Origin: Sarcocystis neurona
Taxonomy: Eukaryota > Apicomplexa > Conoidasida > Eucoccidiorida > Sarcocystidae
Reading direction: 5' to 3'
Assembly (NCBI GenBank): GCA_000727475.1
Contig: KL647302.1
Span: 2,179,234-2,243,233 of the forward strand
Length of the DNA: 64,000 nucleotides
Shown here: positions 48,301 to 60,800 of the stretch, piece by piece
Position numbering within the stretch: position 1 is the first letter of the stretch
Layout: every line of letters begins with the position of its first letter
Notes under the pieces: model-generated
Told to the model about the DNA's origin: nothing
Database searches by the model: none
Seen by the model: the letters and a program-made list of their open reading frames with translations, nothing else
Translations under genes and position numbers: made by a program

Positions 48301-51300
48301 GACGGAACGGCTACGAATGCATGGAAACGAGGCCCGGAACGGGTGTTAGACATCCGACCCGCACGGCGTGGTTCCTCGTGTTGCGAAGCGTGCCATTCCG
48401 CGAGACAACCGCATGTATGTGTGTACCAAAACTACTCCGGAACGAAAGTCGCAGCAGAGCCAAAAACGCATGGGGGGAAAGTGGATGTGTGCAAGGGCTT
48501 TTGTAGATGCGTGCTGCTGCGGTGCCACTACCGCTTTTTGCAAGCAATGAGGTAGTACCCTTGGCGTAACGTTCTACTGATGTTGAATGCACCACTCTGA
48601 AAGAAGCTGCAGTGGCCTCTTCATGTCCAAATAGATGCTTTTCTTCTGCGCCTACAACTACTGCACGGACAGTGGCTGCAAAAATGGTCCAACCCTATAC
48701 ACGACAACATAATCCGGTAAGAATGTTGAAGGTGCCATTTTGTTGAGCATCAGGCAGGGTTAATGTGTTATGACAACTTTGCAGGTACATCGGAGGCCAC
48801 TCGGAGAAGCCATTACAAAGCCAAAAACGCAAGAAGAAGTGGATTTAGAAGGAGTTGTGGTGCTGTGGTGCCACTGCGTGCTTACGTGATGAAGGAACAG
48901 TGGCCACCTACTTAATCCTATATCAGTCGGACACACTACACTGAGAAGGTACAATAGATGCGCATTCGCGTCCCAGCAGAGGCCACGGTGATGCAGTACA
49001 GAAAGTGTAGATTTCGTCTTGAGTAGCTGGGGATCACCCCACGTGACACTGACCATCAGTCACTGCTGGAGGCGCAGTCTGAAACTGCACAGGCTGGCGT
49101 GATTCCCTTTTAAGTAACAAGAAATCGCAACAGTTGACATCGACCATAGGGACACCACGGGACACCGGCTCCTGAGACCGGTTCACTCGTTGACAGCTGC
49201 TACTTCGAGCAGACGTATCTGTATGCACGTGGCTGACTGTGTGTACACACGTATCTTACGTCTATGTATGTATGGGTGTATGCATGTGTTTTTATGTGCG
49301 TCTAGGCGTTTTGTGTATGTCTGTATTGTATTTGTAAGTTCTACATAAAGGATATGTAAGTGGATACTTAGCAGCTGCACACGTGGCAGGACATGTGCGG
49401 ATACTGTGTAAAAGTGAGGACGTAGGATATTGTAGACGATGTGTGCACTTTTGTGTCGAGATCAGAAAAAATGATGCTGCCAGTCAGCCTGTGCCCGGTG
49501 TGTAACCGGTGAGGCAAGTAATTCGTGTGGCGAGACGCCCGGTATGCCTGCGTGCAGAAACGTAGACGGCCAAATGAAAAAATGAAAATCTATAAACACG
49601 TGCACCTCTATGTCTCTTTTGGTTTTGCGCACATGCTTGGACGCACATGTAGGGATATATACAGGAGCAAAGAGCAGCGAGTAGCAGCGCTCGTACCTCC
49701 AGTAATAACGAGCTGGGATTGTACACGACGTGGACAGTCGTATCTACGTATGTGATGGCAGCATCGCGCATCTATCCGCGAGTAACGAAGAACCGGCGTT
49801 GCAGAGGAACAGGGTAGAAATCGTGCTCAAGTATATGGGGACGCCGCGGCCCCGATGGCAACAACTGACAAGGAATTGTGGTTGCAGTCCAGCAGGTGGG
49901 AAATTTTATTCAGTGACTCGTTGACACTGAAAAATGAGTTACAAGTATTGGACAAGAGAACACAGGAAACGGATGAGCTATGTGCTGCAGCCAGCATTGC
50001 AGATGATCGCACTGCGTGTGCACGTGAACACATGAACCAGTGTTTGAGTCCCTTCGTCACGGACGGTGTGTATGTTTTTAATGAATACACTTGTGTGACT
50101 ATAGTGGCATGCGCATTAGACACATCATCTACTCTGACAAATTTCTACATGCTTCCCCCTGTGTGATCCCTTCGCCCTGACAGAGAAGCTGCAGTTTCAC
50201 GTAAGCGTAGACAAGGATGGTAGTAGAGTAGAAATTATGAGTGTACCCTGATGATGCCAGTCATCAGTCTCTATAGTCTAGAGTATGGTACTCCTTCCAA
50301 GAATAGAGTACTACATTCCAGGTGCCACGTATGCAGTTATGTTCATACAGAGAACCGTAGAGGATCGACGCGCGTCACCACCTCCTGGCCTGGCTGTTCA
50401 GTGTCACTCAGCTCCGCACCGTAGTCCGTACAACACGGTCTAAAGGAGGCCTTCATATGATGTAGTTGTGAACAGCGCCACGACCACGTCGTCATCGCTG
50501 CCGTCAGACTTCCCGAATATCAGCCGTTCCCTGCATGTAATACTTCATGCTACTGAAGTCACTAGTATTAATACTTTTCCCGGCTGGAATCTAAGCTGTG
50601 ACCCGTGTGATGAAGTGCAACTGTGTATTGTGTGTGCCTGTCCGCCTACAGATGGCAGGTGTGTTCCGGCCCGGGTATATATATATATATATGTATATAC
50701 ATATGTATATATGTGTATATACACGTATGTACACACAGACCCGTCGATACGCCGGCGAGGCGTGTACTGTGGCTACACTGCTCAGAAGCAGCAGATGATC
50801 AACTTTTGAGCAGTGGTTATGCAGTAGGAGAAAGGTGGACTCCGATCTAGCCACTGTTGTAATGCATCCTCAGCACCTGCTGCATCACATCGGCACTACC
50901 GCTTCTATTTTGGCGTCTCTATCTCTCTATCTATGCACGTGAGTTGTAAAATCTCAGAAAGACATGTCGAGATTGACGCTCGCTGGTGGCTTCCCAAACG
51001 GCATCTCTCACTTCCGCCGAATAGGTCTTCCAAATCCACATTTCGTAGTATACTTGAATGGTTGCTGTCAAAGAGGTCCTCGCTCACATAGACAAACTGG
51101 GCGATCCTGTAGAAAACACAGGGTGGTGGCACTCGAAGTCGTTGAGAAGCGCCTTTGCATGCATTTGAATTGGCCCAAAGTGCATGTTATTAATTATGCA
51201 AGCTGTGTACCAACGAAAACTGTGTGTGTAGTCGCGATTCGCCCTAATCATTTGGGAGTTAGCAGCACGAGTGTAGGACGCGCTTGTCTTGTTCAAGTCG

Positions 51301-52970
51301 AAAGCGTAAGACGTACGTCTGTCGCAGTAATTGTTCCATTCAAATAAACGAGTAGACCATCGAGTTTGCTATTCTAGGTTCTACATTTGATTACATAGGT
51401 AGAATGTAGTTTGGTTCGAATATCGGATGTCTCACGGAAATCCTCAACGTGTGATTAGACGTCTGAAGTAAAGCAGGCAGCTCAACGTGTAGAGAATTTC
51501 ATGTGCTATCTGTCTTGACTGAAGAGTTTGGCCAAATCCCCTGCCGAACACATCCCACACAAGGAAGCCTCACTACTCAAACAAGGTGCACACCATGCAA
51601 AACACGGTCCAGCAAGTCCTTGCCATACTGAAAAAGACGCTGTCTCACTGCACCTCACCCTAGCAACGAGCGGCGAAGCTTACAGGATAGCTCACCTATA
51701 TTACGTGAGTACCCCCCACCCGGACCACACACACACACACACACGCACGCGTTAGCGGAAAGGAAAATGCTTCACTCTGGTAAAATTCATACACGTGTAC
51801 ATACCCGAAAATGCAGCCTTTTCTGAAAGGGACAGACTTTTCTTCACTTCGGCTCCCGGTGATTTTGCCTCCAAGTACTACGCAGAGACAGATCCCTCAC
51901 ATATACAGTTAAATGCAGAAACAGGTAAATGTAGCTACGGGCCGGAAACCTGGCAGAAGTCCTTTTCGAGTCCGTGTACAGGCAACACTACACTTATACG
52001 TGCAGGGGGATTCATACGTTCTGTCATGTATTCGTATCAGTGTTAATGCACATCTACGAGCTAGGGGGTAACCTTCTCAAGACGAGCGAAAAGATAACTG
52101 GTCCGTCTAATAATATGCCTGTACCAATGTACGTAAAGAAGTGCAGTCAGGGATATTCGTTGTGTAGTTGAGATCACGAGGGGCGTACGGAGACGCCGTG
52201 GCCAACTATGAGAAAGCGTCGGAGTGTAATGTGCCCGTTAGTCACGAGACCGATAACGGAACGCCGGTCACATTATGGGACAGTATCTTTGCAATTACGA
52301 GTCGAGAACAAAACTGAGCGTATGTGTCTTAACACGGGTGCTAACGCTCGAGATTTGAAGGTGAGTACGGCTGGGTCGAAACGCTACCACTGACCCTGCC
52401 AACGCATCAGCATTAGATCTACTGACGGGTAGGTGTAGGACTGGTCTTCTGGCAACACTTTATCTCTCCCGATACCAGGGGCATTTCCCTATTTCAGCGT
52501 TGGTCCACCGTAGCGAGCACGGTGGCCTTTCGACTGCTTCTGGACGCCCGGCTGTGTGTGAAATGGCTTCAACAGGCTGAATCACAGTTCCGTTGTGTAC
52601 GTAGGAAATTGTCGTGCCCTACTTCACTGCGTCAGTACACTCGTGAAGCCGAGTGTCGTTTGCAGACGCTCAGGAAGACAAGCTTGTCGCCCGAGATCGG
52701 CCTGACACCGCATCCATCTGCGCGCCTTTCCGGGTACGTACACGTTTATTCGCCATATATATGTATATATATATATATATATCTACACGACACATGGGTG
52801 CACGCCACAAAAATGTTTGCTGATATCTGCTTTCTCAGGAATTACACGTGCCTACATATGTACATGCATACGCGTTCGTCTGTGATATAGCATCTGTAGA
52901 TGCCGTACCTGTACGCGGTAGCCGAGCCCTCGTAATCACGCTGCAGATACTCTGCGGCGGGTGAGCCCGG

Positions 52971-52978
52971 CGCATGCA
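52971..52978 (+). promoter_or_regulatory. CGCATGCA motif upstream of RPS3A (TRP-2-like)
   Basis: Matches the [T/C]GCATGC[G/A] element known from Toxoplasma ribosomal protein promoters. It lies 280 bp upstream of the RPS3A start codon, within the usual range for that element. The partner TRP-1-type element was looked for by eye and not found. A six-base palindrome core can occur by chance. Confidence 0.45.
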
Positions 52979-53199
52979 GGTGGCGTACGACGCGCAACCC
53001 CACACAGGCACACGAAAGCTGCCATCGATGATGCTTTGCTCGGCGCTGTTGCTGCAGGTGCCGCTGATTCTGCTAGTATGTGCCGACTACTCTTGTTACC
53101 GGGGAGGACGATCGGCATGTACAGAGTTGGAGGAGAGAAGTGTGGCTCTTCATCGCCCGTGTTGTTGTTGCTGCTCCACCCGTGAGGATCTCTCGCAGC

Positions 53200-53243
53200 T
53201 CATTGTTTTTCCTCTCGTTTCCCCCCCTTTCCTCTCGTCCCCT
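53200..53243 (+). promoter_or_regulatory. Polypyrimidine tract at probable RPS3A transcription start
   Basis: TTTTTCCTCTCGTTTCCCCC then CCTTTCCTCTCGTCCCC lies 15-55 bp upstream of the ATG. Ribosomal protein mRNAs commonly start inside such pyrimidine runs. It could alternatively be the tract of a 5' UTR splice acceptor, but no AG precedes the ATG closely. Confidence 0.4.
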
Positions 53244-53257
53244 GCAACTCGGTGAAA

Positions 53258-56200
53258 ATGGCGATCGGCAAGAATAAGCGCATGAGCAAAGGGAAGAAGG
53301 GGGGGAAGAAGAAGATCGGAGACCCGTTCTTGAAGAAAGAGTGGTATGAACTGAAAGCTCCCACCCTTTTCAGTGTGAGAAACTTCGGGAGAACTCTTGT
53401 CACGAAATCCGCAGGAACAAGTAAGGACCTTTTCTCAGCAAATTCCGCACTGGGAGGTACAACCGTACAGTACAAAAGTCTGTACTTGGAGGCCTCCACG
53501 TATATATGCATGTTACTGATGCCCGTTTAGAACTGGGTGAACGCCGACTACTTCTCCCAGAGCGGTTGATCCCAACGGGCTCTATCGACCATTTCAGTGA
53601 AGACCTTAGAACAGTTTCTTAAATTGATGCGGGTTTAAGGACTGGTGTAGGTTCTGTCCTCGGTGTACACGTGAAGACAAACTCCGTGAGTTGCCTGAAT
53701 CAAAAGCGTGATCTTGCACTTTCTGCATATAGATAGGTAGGGTTTATGTGGTTTTTCGCAGAGTAGGGAAAAACAGAGCAGTGGGACACCTCTAGGGAGC
53801 TCACGGCGATGTTCTATCACCGAAATACGCGTAGTAGAAACCAAGTTTTCCCGTCCGGCCCACCAGCATGTCTGTATATACATATACGTACAGGTCACAG
53901 TACGTTTCCGGCATTCGAGGGAGTGGTTACAGCTTCACATCTGTAGCCGTATTTGTCTAGGTGGGCCGGTGCCTGTCCTCGTACGGATGCTGCACATACA
54001 TAAAAGAAACATGTACGCGGCGGTCCGCGGAAGAGGAAAGCCTTGTCGGACGGTGCTGTGAAGTGCCGACGTTGAGAGAGTAGCGGGCGAATGGGACTTT
54101 CGTTACGTCGCTGCTTCTGACGGACGCGCTGCTGAAAAACTCCTTGTGCAACTTCAAGGAAGTTTTCTTCAGCATAGAATCAAATGTGTATGTGAGAAAG
54201 TGTGTCGTCTCGTATCTGTCACCATACAATACAGAAATCCACACGTCTTAAAACGTACATACTTGGTACATTCTACAGTATGCATTGCTGCTGGATGTAT
54301 ATTCATGCCCACGTACACGTAACATATGTATATGAATGTATGGGGGTCCCTATGCTCGACATGAGCTAAGCTGTATTTATCGTCCGGCATGAGCGCGTTG
54401 CTGTGACCGTTTCACAGCAAAACAAGTATGCGTGAGCTTATTTACGTATGTGTAGTCGTCCGTATGTCCATACTAAGGTGTGCGCTTGTATGTCTTCTGT
54501 GGATCGGACTTGCTTCTTTGAACTGAGAAATGAAGCAGAGGAAACCCTCCACTGGCGACACATTCGTTCAAGTTTGTGACTGTGCCGCTGCAGACGAGAC
54601 TACACGTTTTCTGTGTCTGCTGTACTACATGATTACGCACGAGAGCTAGAGGTGTCCACGTGCCGTCGACAGTTGAGGTTTTTGAGGTCCTCTTCAAAGC
54701 TGGAGTTTCTGTGGAATACTGTCTACGATTCAGTGTGGCTCGTGCCTCCCCGTAACAGATCCTGCGGTTTTTCCTGCGTTGTCCGCTGCGTATGTAAACA
54801 TTGTTGTGTAATCTTCAAAAATGGACGTACGTACGTAACACGCCTGGACACGTGTGGAGTATCTCATAGTGCACACCGATGTGTGTGTCGTATATTTTTA
54901 CGCACGTGCGCCTCTGCACCTTGTATTCATATCTGTTCGTAATAGAGCGGTCTGAGGGTAAAGGTAATGTGTGGTTTTCTATTCTGCGGCTTTGCTGGGT
55001 CGTCCTTTTTTGTGTGTCACACTTACCGAGCGGCAATGTCATTATAGACTGTGTACGCGTGCGCGTGTTTGTGCCGTGCATGGTGCGTGATTTCGCAAGT
55101 AGAGAGTGCCGCGTGTTAGTGGATCATCGTGAAATGCTTTGTTGACTTGTACGCGATCATAGGAGATACACTTTTCACGGGGGATCGCATAGAAATTTTC
55201 CGACGTTTGAACTGCGAGTAGTAGTCTTTGAGGGGAGGCATTTCGGGGGGGTTCGCGGCTCGTCGTTACGTAGCGGGTGCGACTTCGTAACGGCCGCCTT
55301 ATTTCGCCCCCCTCTTCTCTTTCGTGGCTGTTCCGTTCTGCGGTTTTGATTTTCTCGTCCGGTATCCTCCACTTATCCGTGCGTGGGGCTTTGGGTATCC
55401 GTCACTAGCCGGTTTTCTCGCACTGTCCCATCTTCGCCCTTTTCTTCACCGTGCGTGGGCTTCATATCCGGAGTCGTTCCGTGCCGCCAACTCCTCTCCC
55501 CTTGTCCCCATTCTCTTTCCCTTGTGCCTTACACGAATATATATAAGTATCTGCACTCATGTGCTGAATGTTCTGGCGCCGAAGTGGCGGTTTACACGCA
55601 TACACATATATATATACATACATGTGATGAATGGTGAATGCTCTGGCACCGAAGTTGCGCTTGTGAAGGTTGACACTTTTCATTGGGCCGTCCGTAATTT
55701 TTTCCGCGCGTTGCACCGTCGCTGATACTGGTTTTCGTCGTTTCCTCCTTTGCACACTGGTCCTACAGGACGTTCTGCTAAATTTTCTCTTGAGCACGCG
55801 TATGTGTACATAGATACATGTCTATACTTGTATACACGTATATCAGTATGCTGTACAAATACTTGCATGTATTTATATATAAGAACGTACTCCACACACG
55901 TGCACCTTTGAACAGACGCAGTTCGTCGGCTTTCTTCTTGTTATCCTTGTCTCTGCAGAGTTGGCCGTGGACGGTCTCCGTGGACGGATTTACGAAGTGA
56001 ACTTAGCGGATTTGAACGTGGATGAAGACCAGGGCTTCCGCAAAATAAAGTTATGCTGCGAGGACGTGCAGGGCCGCAACTGCTTGACCGACTTCCATGG
56101 CATGGATATGACTCGAGACAAACTGTGCTCTCTTGTCAGAAAGTGGCATTCTTTGATCGAAGCATTCGTTGATGTTACTACCCTTGACGGATACACTCTC

Positions 56201-57886
56201 CGCATGTTCTGCATCGCATTCACTAGAAGACGGTAAGAATATCAGCTCTCAAACGTACGCCAGTGTTGTGTAAATAATCCGTGTTCTCTCTGTATATGTA
56301 CTTGCATCTGCGCACACCTGAATTCGAAGGACGTAGAATAATTATTTATCACCGCGCACGTTTACACGTGATGTATATCCGTGCGGAGATGCATACACGT
56401 GTGTATATGTATGCAGGCGATACGCAGCTATCGTACGACAAAGGTGAAAAGCGTGGGCGGTCACACCACTTGTTTTTTATTTAGCGATCAGTAATGCAGT
56501 CTGAAGGCCGTGCTGTAACAACTGCAGAGTGGGGAGGGGGCACGCGTAGCTTGAGTGCACACGAATGTATGTACAGATGTTTGTATATATTCAGACGTAT
56601 GGTTGTGTGTGTAAGTTGGACGCCGTTTCACATAAGCACGTGTGGGTGTTATTGGTGGATATGTGTAACCCGAATACGTGTGCATGAAGTGCTCGTGCCT
56701 TACTACGTTTGCGTAGCACCGTGCTGGTGATGGCGGTCGCACAGAACTGCTACCAGCATGGGACAGCCGTGCTTGTTTTTCTTTCTGCTGCTGGTGCAGA
56801 CCGGACCAAGTGCGAAGCACCTGCTACGCGCAGACGTCGCAGATCCGCGCGATTCGCAAGAAGATGGTGACAATCATGGCAGCGGAGGCATCGAAATGTC
56901 AGCTGCGTGACCTGGTGAAAAAGTTTATTCCTGAGTCTATCGGAAAAGACATCGAAAATGCATGCAAAAGCATCTTCCCTCTGCAGAATGTTTTCATCCG
57001 CAAGGTGAAAATGCTCAAAAAACCGAAATTCGACTGTAAGTCTTTAAGGCGAATTACTGAATTTCGTTCTAACAGACGCTCCGAGGTGCCGCCGCAATAG
57101 ATGTCGTGACTTGTGTACCGCGTATTCCAGCACTTCAGCTGGGGATTCTTTTTCCGCTGATGTGTTCACGTGGGAGTCACCAGTGCATCCGCTCGTTTTT
57201 TGCGTCAACAGTAATAAAAGCAGCAGGAACGGCGTGCCTCGGAGAAAGTTTTTCGGGCTGCGGCAGAACATAGTTACACACGGGGCGGGACAACAAGAGT
57301 GCACCTGACTACGATGTGGACAGTGGCAGAGGAGTAGTCGCGTTGCAGAGGAGCGTAACAGATACGTGTGCACCTGTGGATGCTTGTCGAAGTCCAACGA
57401 TACTGCCAAGTCGAGACCGAGGGTAAGTAGGTAGAGGCTCTCGGAGTAATAGGAGTGCAAACGCGTGCGAATGTATCTTGCGGACGGAGGTGCGCATATA
57501 TATATATATATGTATATATGCAGACTGCCCCCCAATCTTGCAGTCGTGATTTAATTTCATGTTGTTGGGAACTGTTCTCGTGGTGTTTAACCGGGATTTT
57601 TCTTCTAGAGACCCGTCGGTGACAGTACTGTTTTCTGCCGCAGCTGTGGGGGCTACTTTTTGCTTCACCCTTCTTTGTGCTTATGGGCTGGATGATGAGG
57701 CGGGTTCGCAGCGACGATTACAAAGAAATCATGTGAAGCTCTTTCCATTGTGCCTTCTGTTGTGTGTTTCCTATAGTGACTAAGTTGATGGAAATCCACG
57801 GAGAGACAGAAGACGTGGGCAGGAAAGTGCAGCCCGAGGCGGCGGAGGCGGGGAACACGCTAACGGCAGAGACAAACAAAGCATGA
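53258..57886 (+). CDS. RPS3A: 40S ribosomal protein S3a (eS1), 4 exons
   Basis: Structural protein of the small cytosolic ribosomal subunit. Exons 53258-53420, 55959-56232, 56800-57035 and 57777-57886; introns are GT-AG with matching phases (1, 2, 1). The total is 783 nt, 260 residues plus TGA (human 264). ATG at 53258 sits in GTGAAAATGGCG. Family landmarks: [19 protein letters not shown] at the start, [136 protein letters not shown]. The C-terminal tail ([20 protein letters not shown]...) is the usual variable part. Intron 1 is 2.5 kb. Confidence 0.97.
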
Positions 57887-60800
57887 AAGGAGGTGGAGGA
57901 GGCGCGGAAGGAAGATGTTCACAGTGAAGAGGACGGAAGAGAAGCTGAGAAGTGCCCAAGAGATACGTGAACATAGTACAAACTAAAGGAGACAAGAGTC
58001 CAGCGAGAACAGAAAACTCCCTTGTTCAAGCAGAAAAGGTGATGTACGTTAGAGCGGTTCAGAGGAGGAAGCACTACTTGGAAGAAAACGAATTTCAAAT
58101 CTGTTCTGCTTCCCGCATAATTCTCCACACAGGCTCATCCCTTTCGCTTGCTGTGGTGCTGGACAGCCACGATAAAACGTAGTAAAACGTTTAGAGAAAG
58201 CAAACCTTGAAAACTGGAGTGTGTGTGAAGCTTGGAGGCGATCAGTGGCCAGGACGAAGGATGTACATTGTGGAGAGGTGTCCGTGCATAACTGTTCATC
58301 TTTGTGTTTTGGAATATACAAGTCTAAGCAAGCGGATTATGACATACTGACGTACGCACAACTGTACGAAGGTGCTGTCAGGACGTCCGTCTGCACAGGC
58401 TGATGCATGTTCAGCTCTACGCGCGTTGAGTGGTATGCCTGCGTATGGACATTCCTGGTGCATGTATAAACGTGCACGTGGGTCTGCTCTATATCTCAAC
58501 TCTTTCTCGTCCTAGAGGTGAATGGAAAGCTCCGTATGGGCGAAGACACACACACAGACACATATATTCACCCGGGTGTGCTGGTGCCTGCTGAAGCAGC
58601 ACCAGATAACCGGTCGGCGTTTCCAGTGTCCTGTCTTCCTGCCGTGCGGTGAAACGTTTGGCTACCGAACGGAGAGGAGAGCGGAAAACGGAGTTGTTCA
58701 CAAGTGTACTCCCGTCGCCGCCTGTCAATAGTCGTTGAACACATTTCGTGCGAACTGTGCAGCTCCCGGTACTGCGAACTGTTGCTTACTGCTGGTGAAT
58801 AGCTGTATTGCCGCTGAAGCAGACACGGCGCAAAGGCAAGCCCTTGAAGAAGTGTAAATCGACTACTGCGTATCATCGGTGCACATTGATAATGGTTTTC
58901 CAGCCTTCCTCAACCAGAGTTTGCACGCCTGGGCACGCCGCCAGCCATACTCAGCCAGAGTCTGCACGCCTGAACGCGCCGTCAGATGGCGTTTCTGGAT
59001 GTTTACTTACTTCGTGCCTGTCGCGCTCCATTCCTAGTATCGGTTACAACATAACCAACCACTCAACTGTACAGAACAGCTGACTAAAATCGACCACCGT
59101 GCGGTAAACACTTGCCAAACATTTTCGTACGTGTCTACTGCTGAAGTGAGGCGAGCGGGCGGAAGCTGCGTGCACCTACACACGTAAGTGAGTAGGAGTA
59201 CCGTCGCATACGTGTCAGGATGGAGAGAGTGGTTTTATCAAGGTGGCCTCACCGCGAAACCAAATGATCTACACGGATGTCTATGGATGTCGATGTGCGG
59301 CATAGTGGCTGTTCGTAGAGTCCAAAAGACAACTGCACAAATACTTTGCGTGCTGGCGTCCTGCTACTGCCGGCAAGCCAGAGTCTAGCAGTTAAGGTGG
59401 CTTCCACGAGGCCGCACTTTCTGTTTTGAACTATATGAACGTGCGACGTATTGATAACTCCAACAGTTGCCAGCTCGTGGCATATCACTTCTGCAGCTGC
59501 AAAGGACAGTCACGCCGCAAGCATTTTCCGACACTGAGGGGAAACCGCCAATGCATCTGTCTCTACACGCATAATTGTGGAGAGATAACTGTGTACGCGT
59601 GTGCGGGGCCGGACATTGTTCCTGTTACAAAAAAAGGTGGTCTTCTGCAGCACTGCACTTTCTGGAGTAGGTGCAGGACCTGATCCTGTCAGAAAAGGTG
59701 GTTGCTACCGCACTACCAAGCGGGAGAGGACAGTCGTATTCATTGCAAGAGTGACTTTTGTAGAGGGCTTCTTTGAAAGAAAGAGTTCTTGAGACATCTG
59801 TAGTCGCTGCTTTATCTCCGGCAGAGGTGGACACACAGGGGTCACTCCCGTGCGTGTGCTCAACGCGTGTGGCCGATCACCTTGAAATCAGTGCAGACTT
59901 TCTGTATTCGCAGAACCATATGGCACCTTCCTAAATAATCGCCAACCCATGTAGAGAATTCCCCCACGTGTGCAACGATTTTGGTGTATGGGCACCTCAA
60001 CAGCCGCACACACACGTGGCGGTGACGGTATCCCTTGGTGATCGGCACCATCCGTCGGCTGCGCTTCAAATATGCATACGATGGCCCTCGCTGCAAGACT
60101 CTACCCCAGTAATAAGACTGAAGTGTCACATGAATTAAAAAAACAGGTGGCCTCAATACGAAACCAGCAAAGGCATCACCGATGCGGGCGGCAGCCGCAG
60201 GAAACAGACAATCATTGCCTCAAAGAGGAAAAGACTACTGTAACAAGAATATAGTCTTCACCCTCAGACGAACTAAAGACGACTCCTTCACTACTGAGAG
60301 CACGAAACGGTTGTGCCACGCACAGGAACCAATGTCCTACTGAGGGCGGCAAGTGGTCGTAACATTCAAACGAACAGAAATTACCGCTTCACCATCAACA
60401 GAAGTGTGACTTTTCAGCGCAGAGAGGAAGCGAATCACAGTTGAATAAAAAGGCGGTACCCTTCGGAGAAGCACACCTCCATCTACTGCACAGAGAAAGG
60501 AAAAAATACACAGAAAAATGAGTTTCTGTAGCCGCACGTACCAGCGGTCTGTAACTCAACCCAGCGGCGCCACGCATGCGGGAGCGGCTTCGGTTGCGTC
60601 GTTCCGTTGCATTGCAGACGTCAACTCCAGCTCACCAAACAACATCTGAGATCGTCTTGGCTTTGTTCTGCGTGGGGAAAAACGTCAACTTGACGAGAAA
60701 GCATCTCCTGTATGGTGGATGGATTTCTTGTTCTAGGCGAGGCGCTGTGCGTCCCGCACGTTCGGTACTCCAACACACTTCGGCCCCGAAAGTGGCGTCA

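Larger units (their letters stand above)
45367..53257. other. Divergent intergenic region between the BFR1-like gene and RPS3A
   Basis: About 7.9 kb with no coding segment I can recognise on either strand; the longest frames are around 110-130 codons and look random. It is notably poor in TA/TG microsatellites except at about 50675-50740 and 52755-52785. It must hold both promoters. Isolated donor-like sites (GTGAGT at 51705 and 52362) follow short open frames, so a small multi-exon gene or noncoding transcript cannot be excluded. Confidence 0.6.

Noticed and set aside
49855..50166. 103-codon frame starting MATTDKELWLQSSRWEILF
   Set aside because: Looks superficially coiled-coil-like but has no family similarity and no clear upstream or downstream exon; kept as noncoding.
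51400..51430. GGTTCGAAT resembling a tRNA T-loop
   Set aside because: Flanking bases do not form a T stem and no acceptor or anticodon arm could be folded around it.
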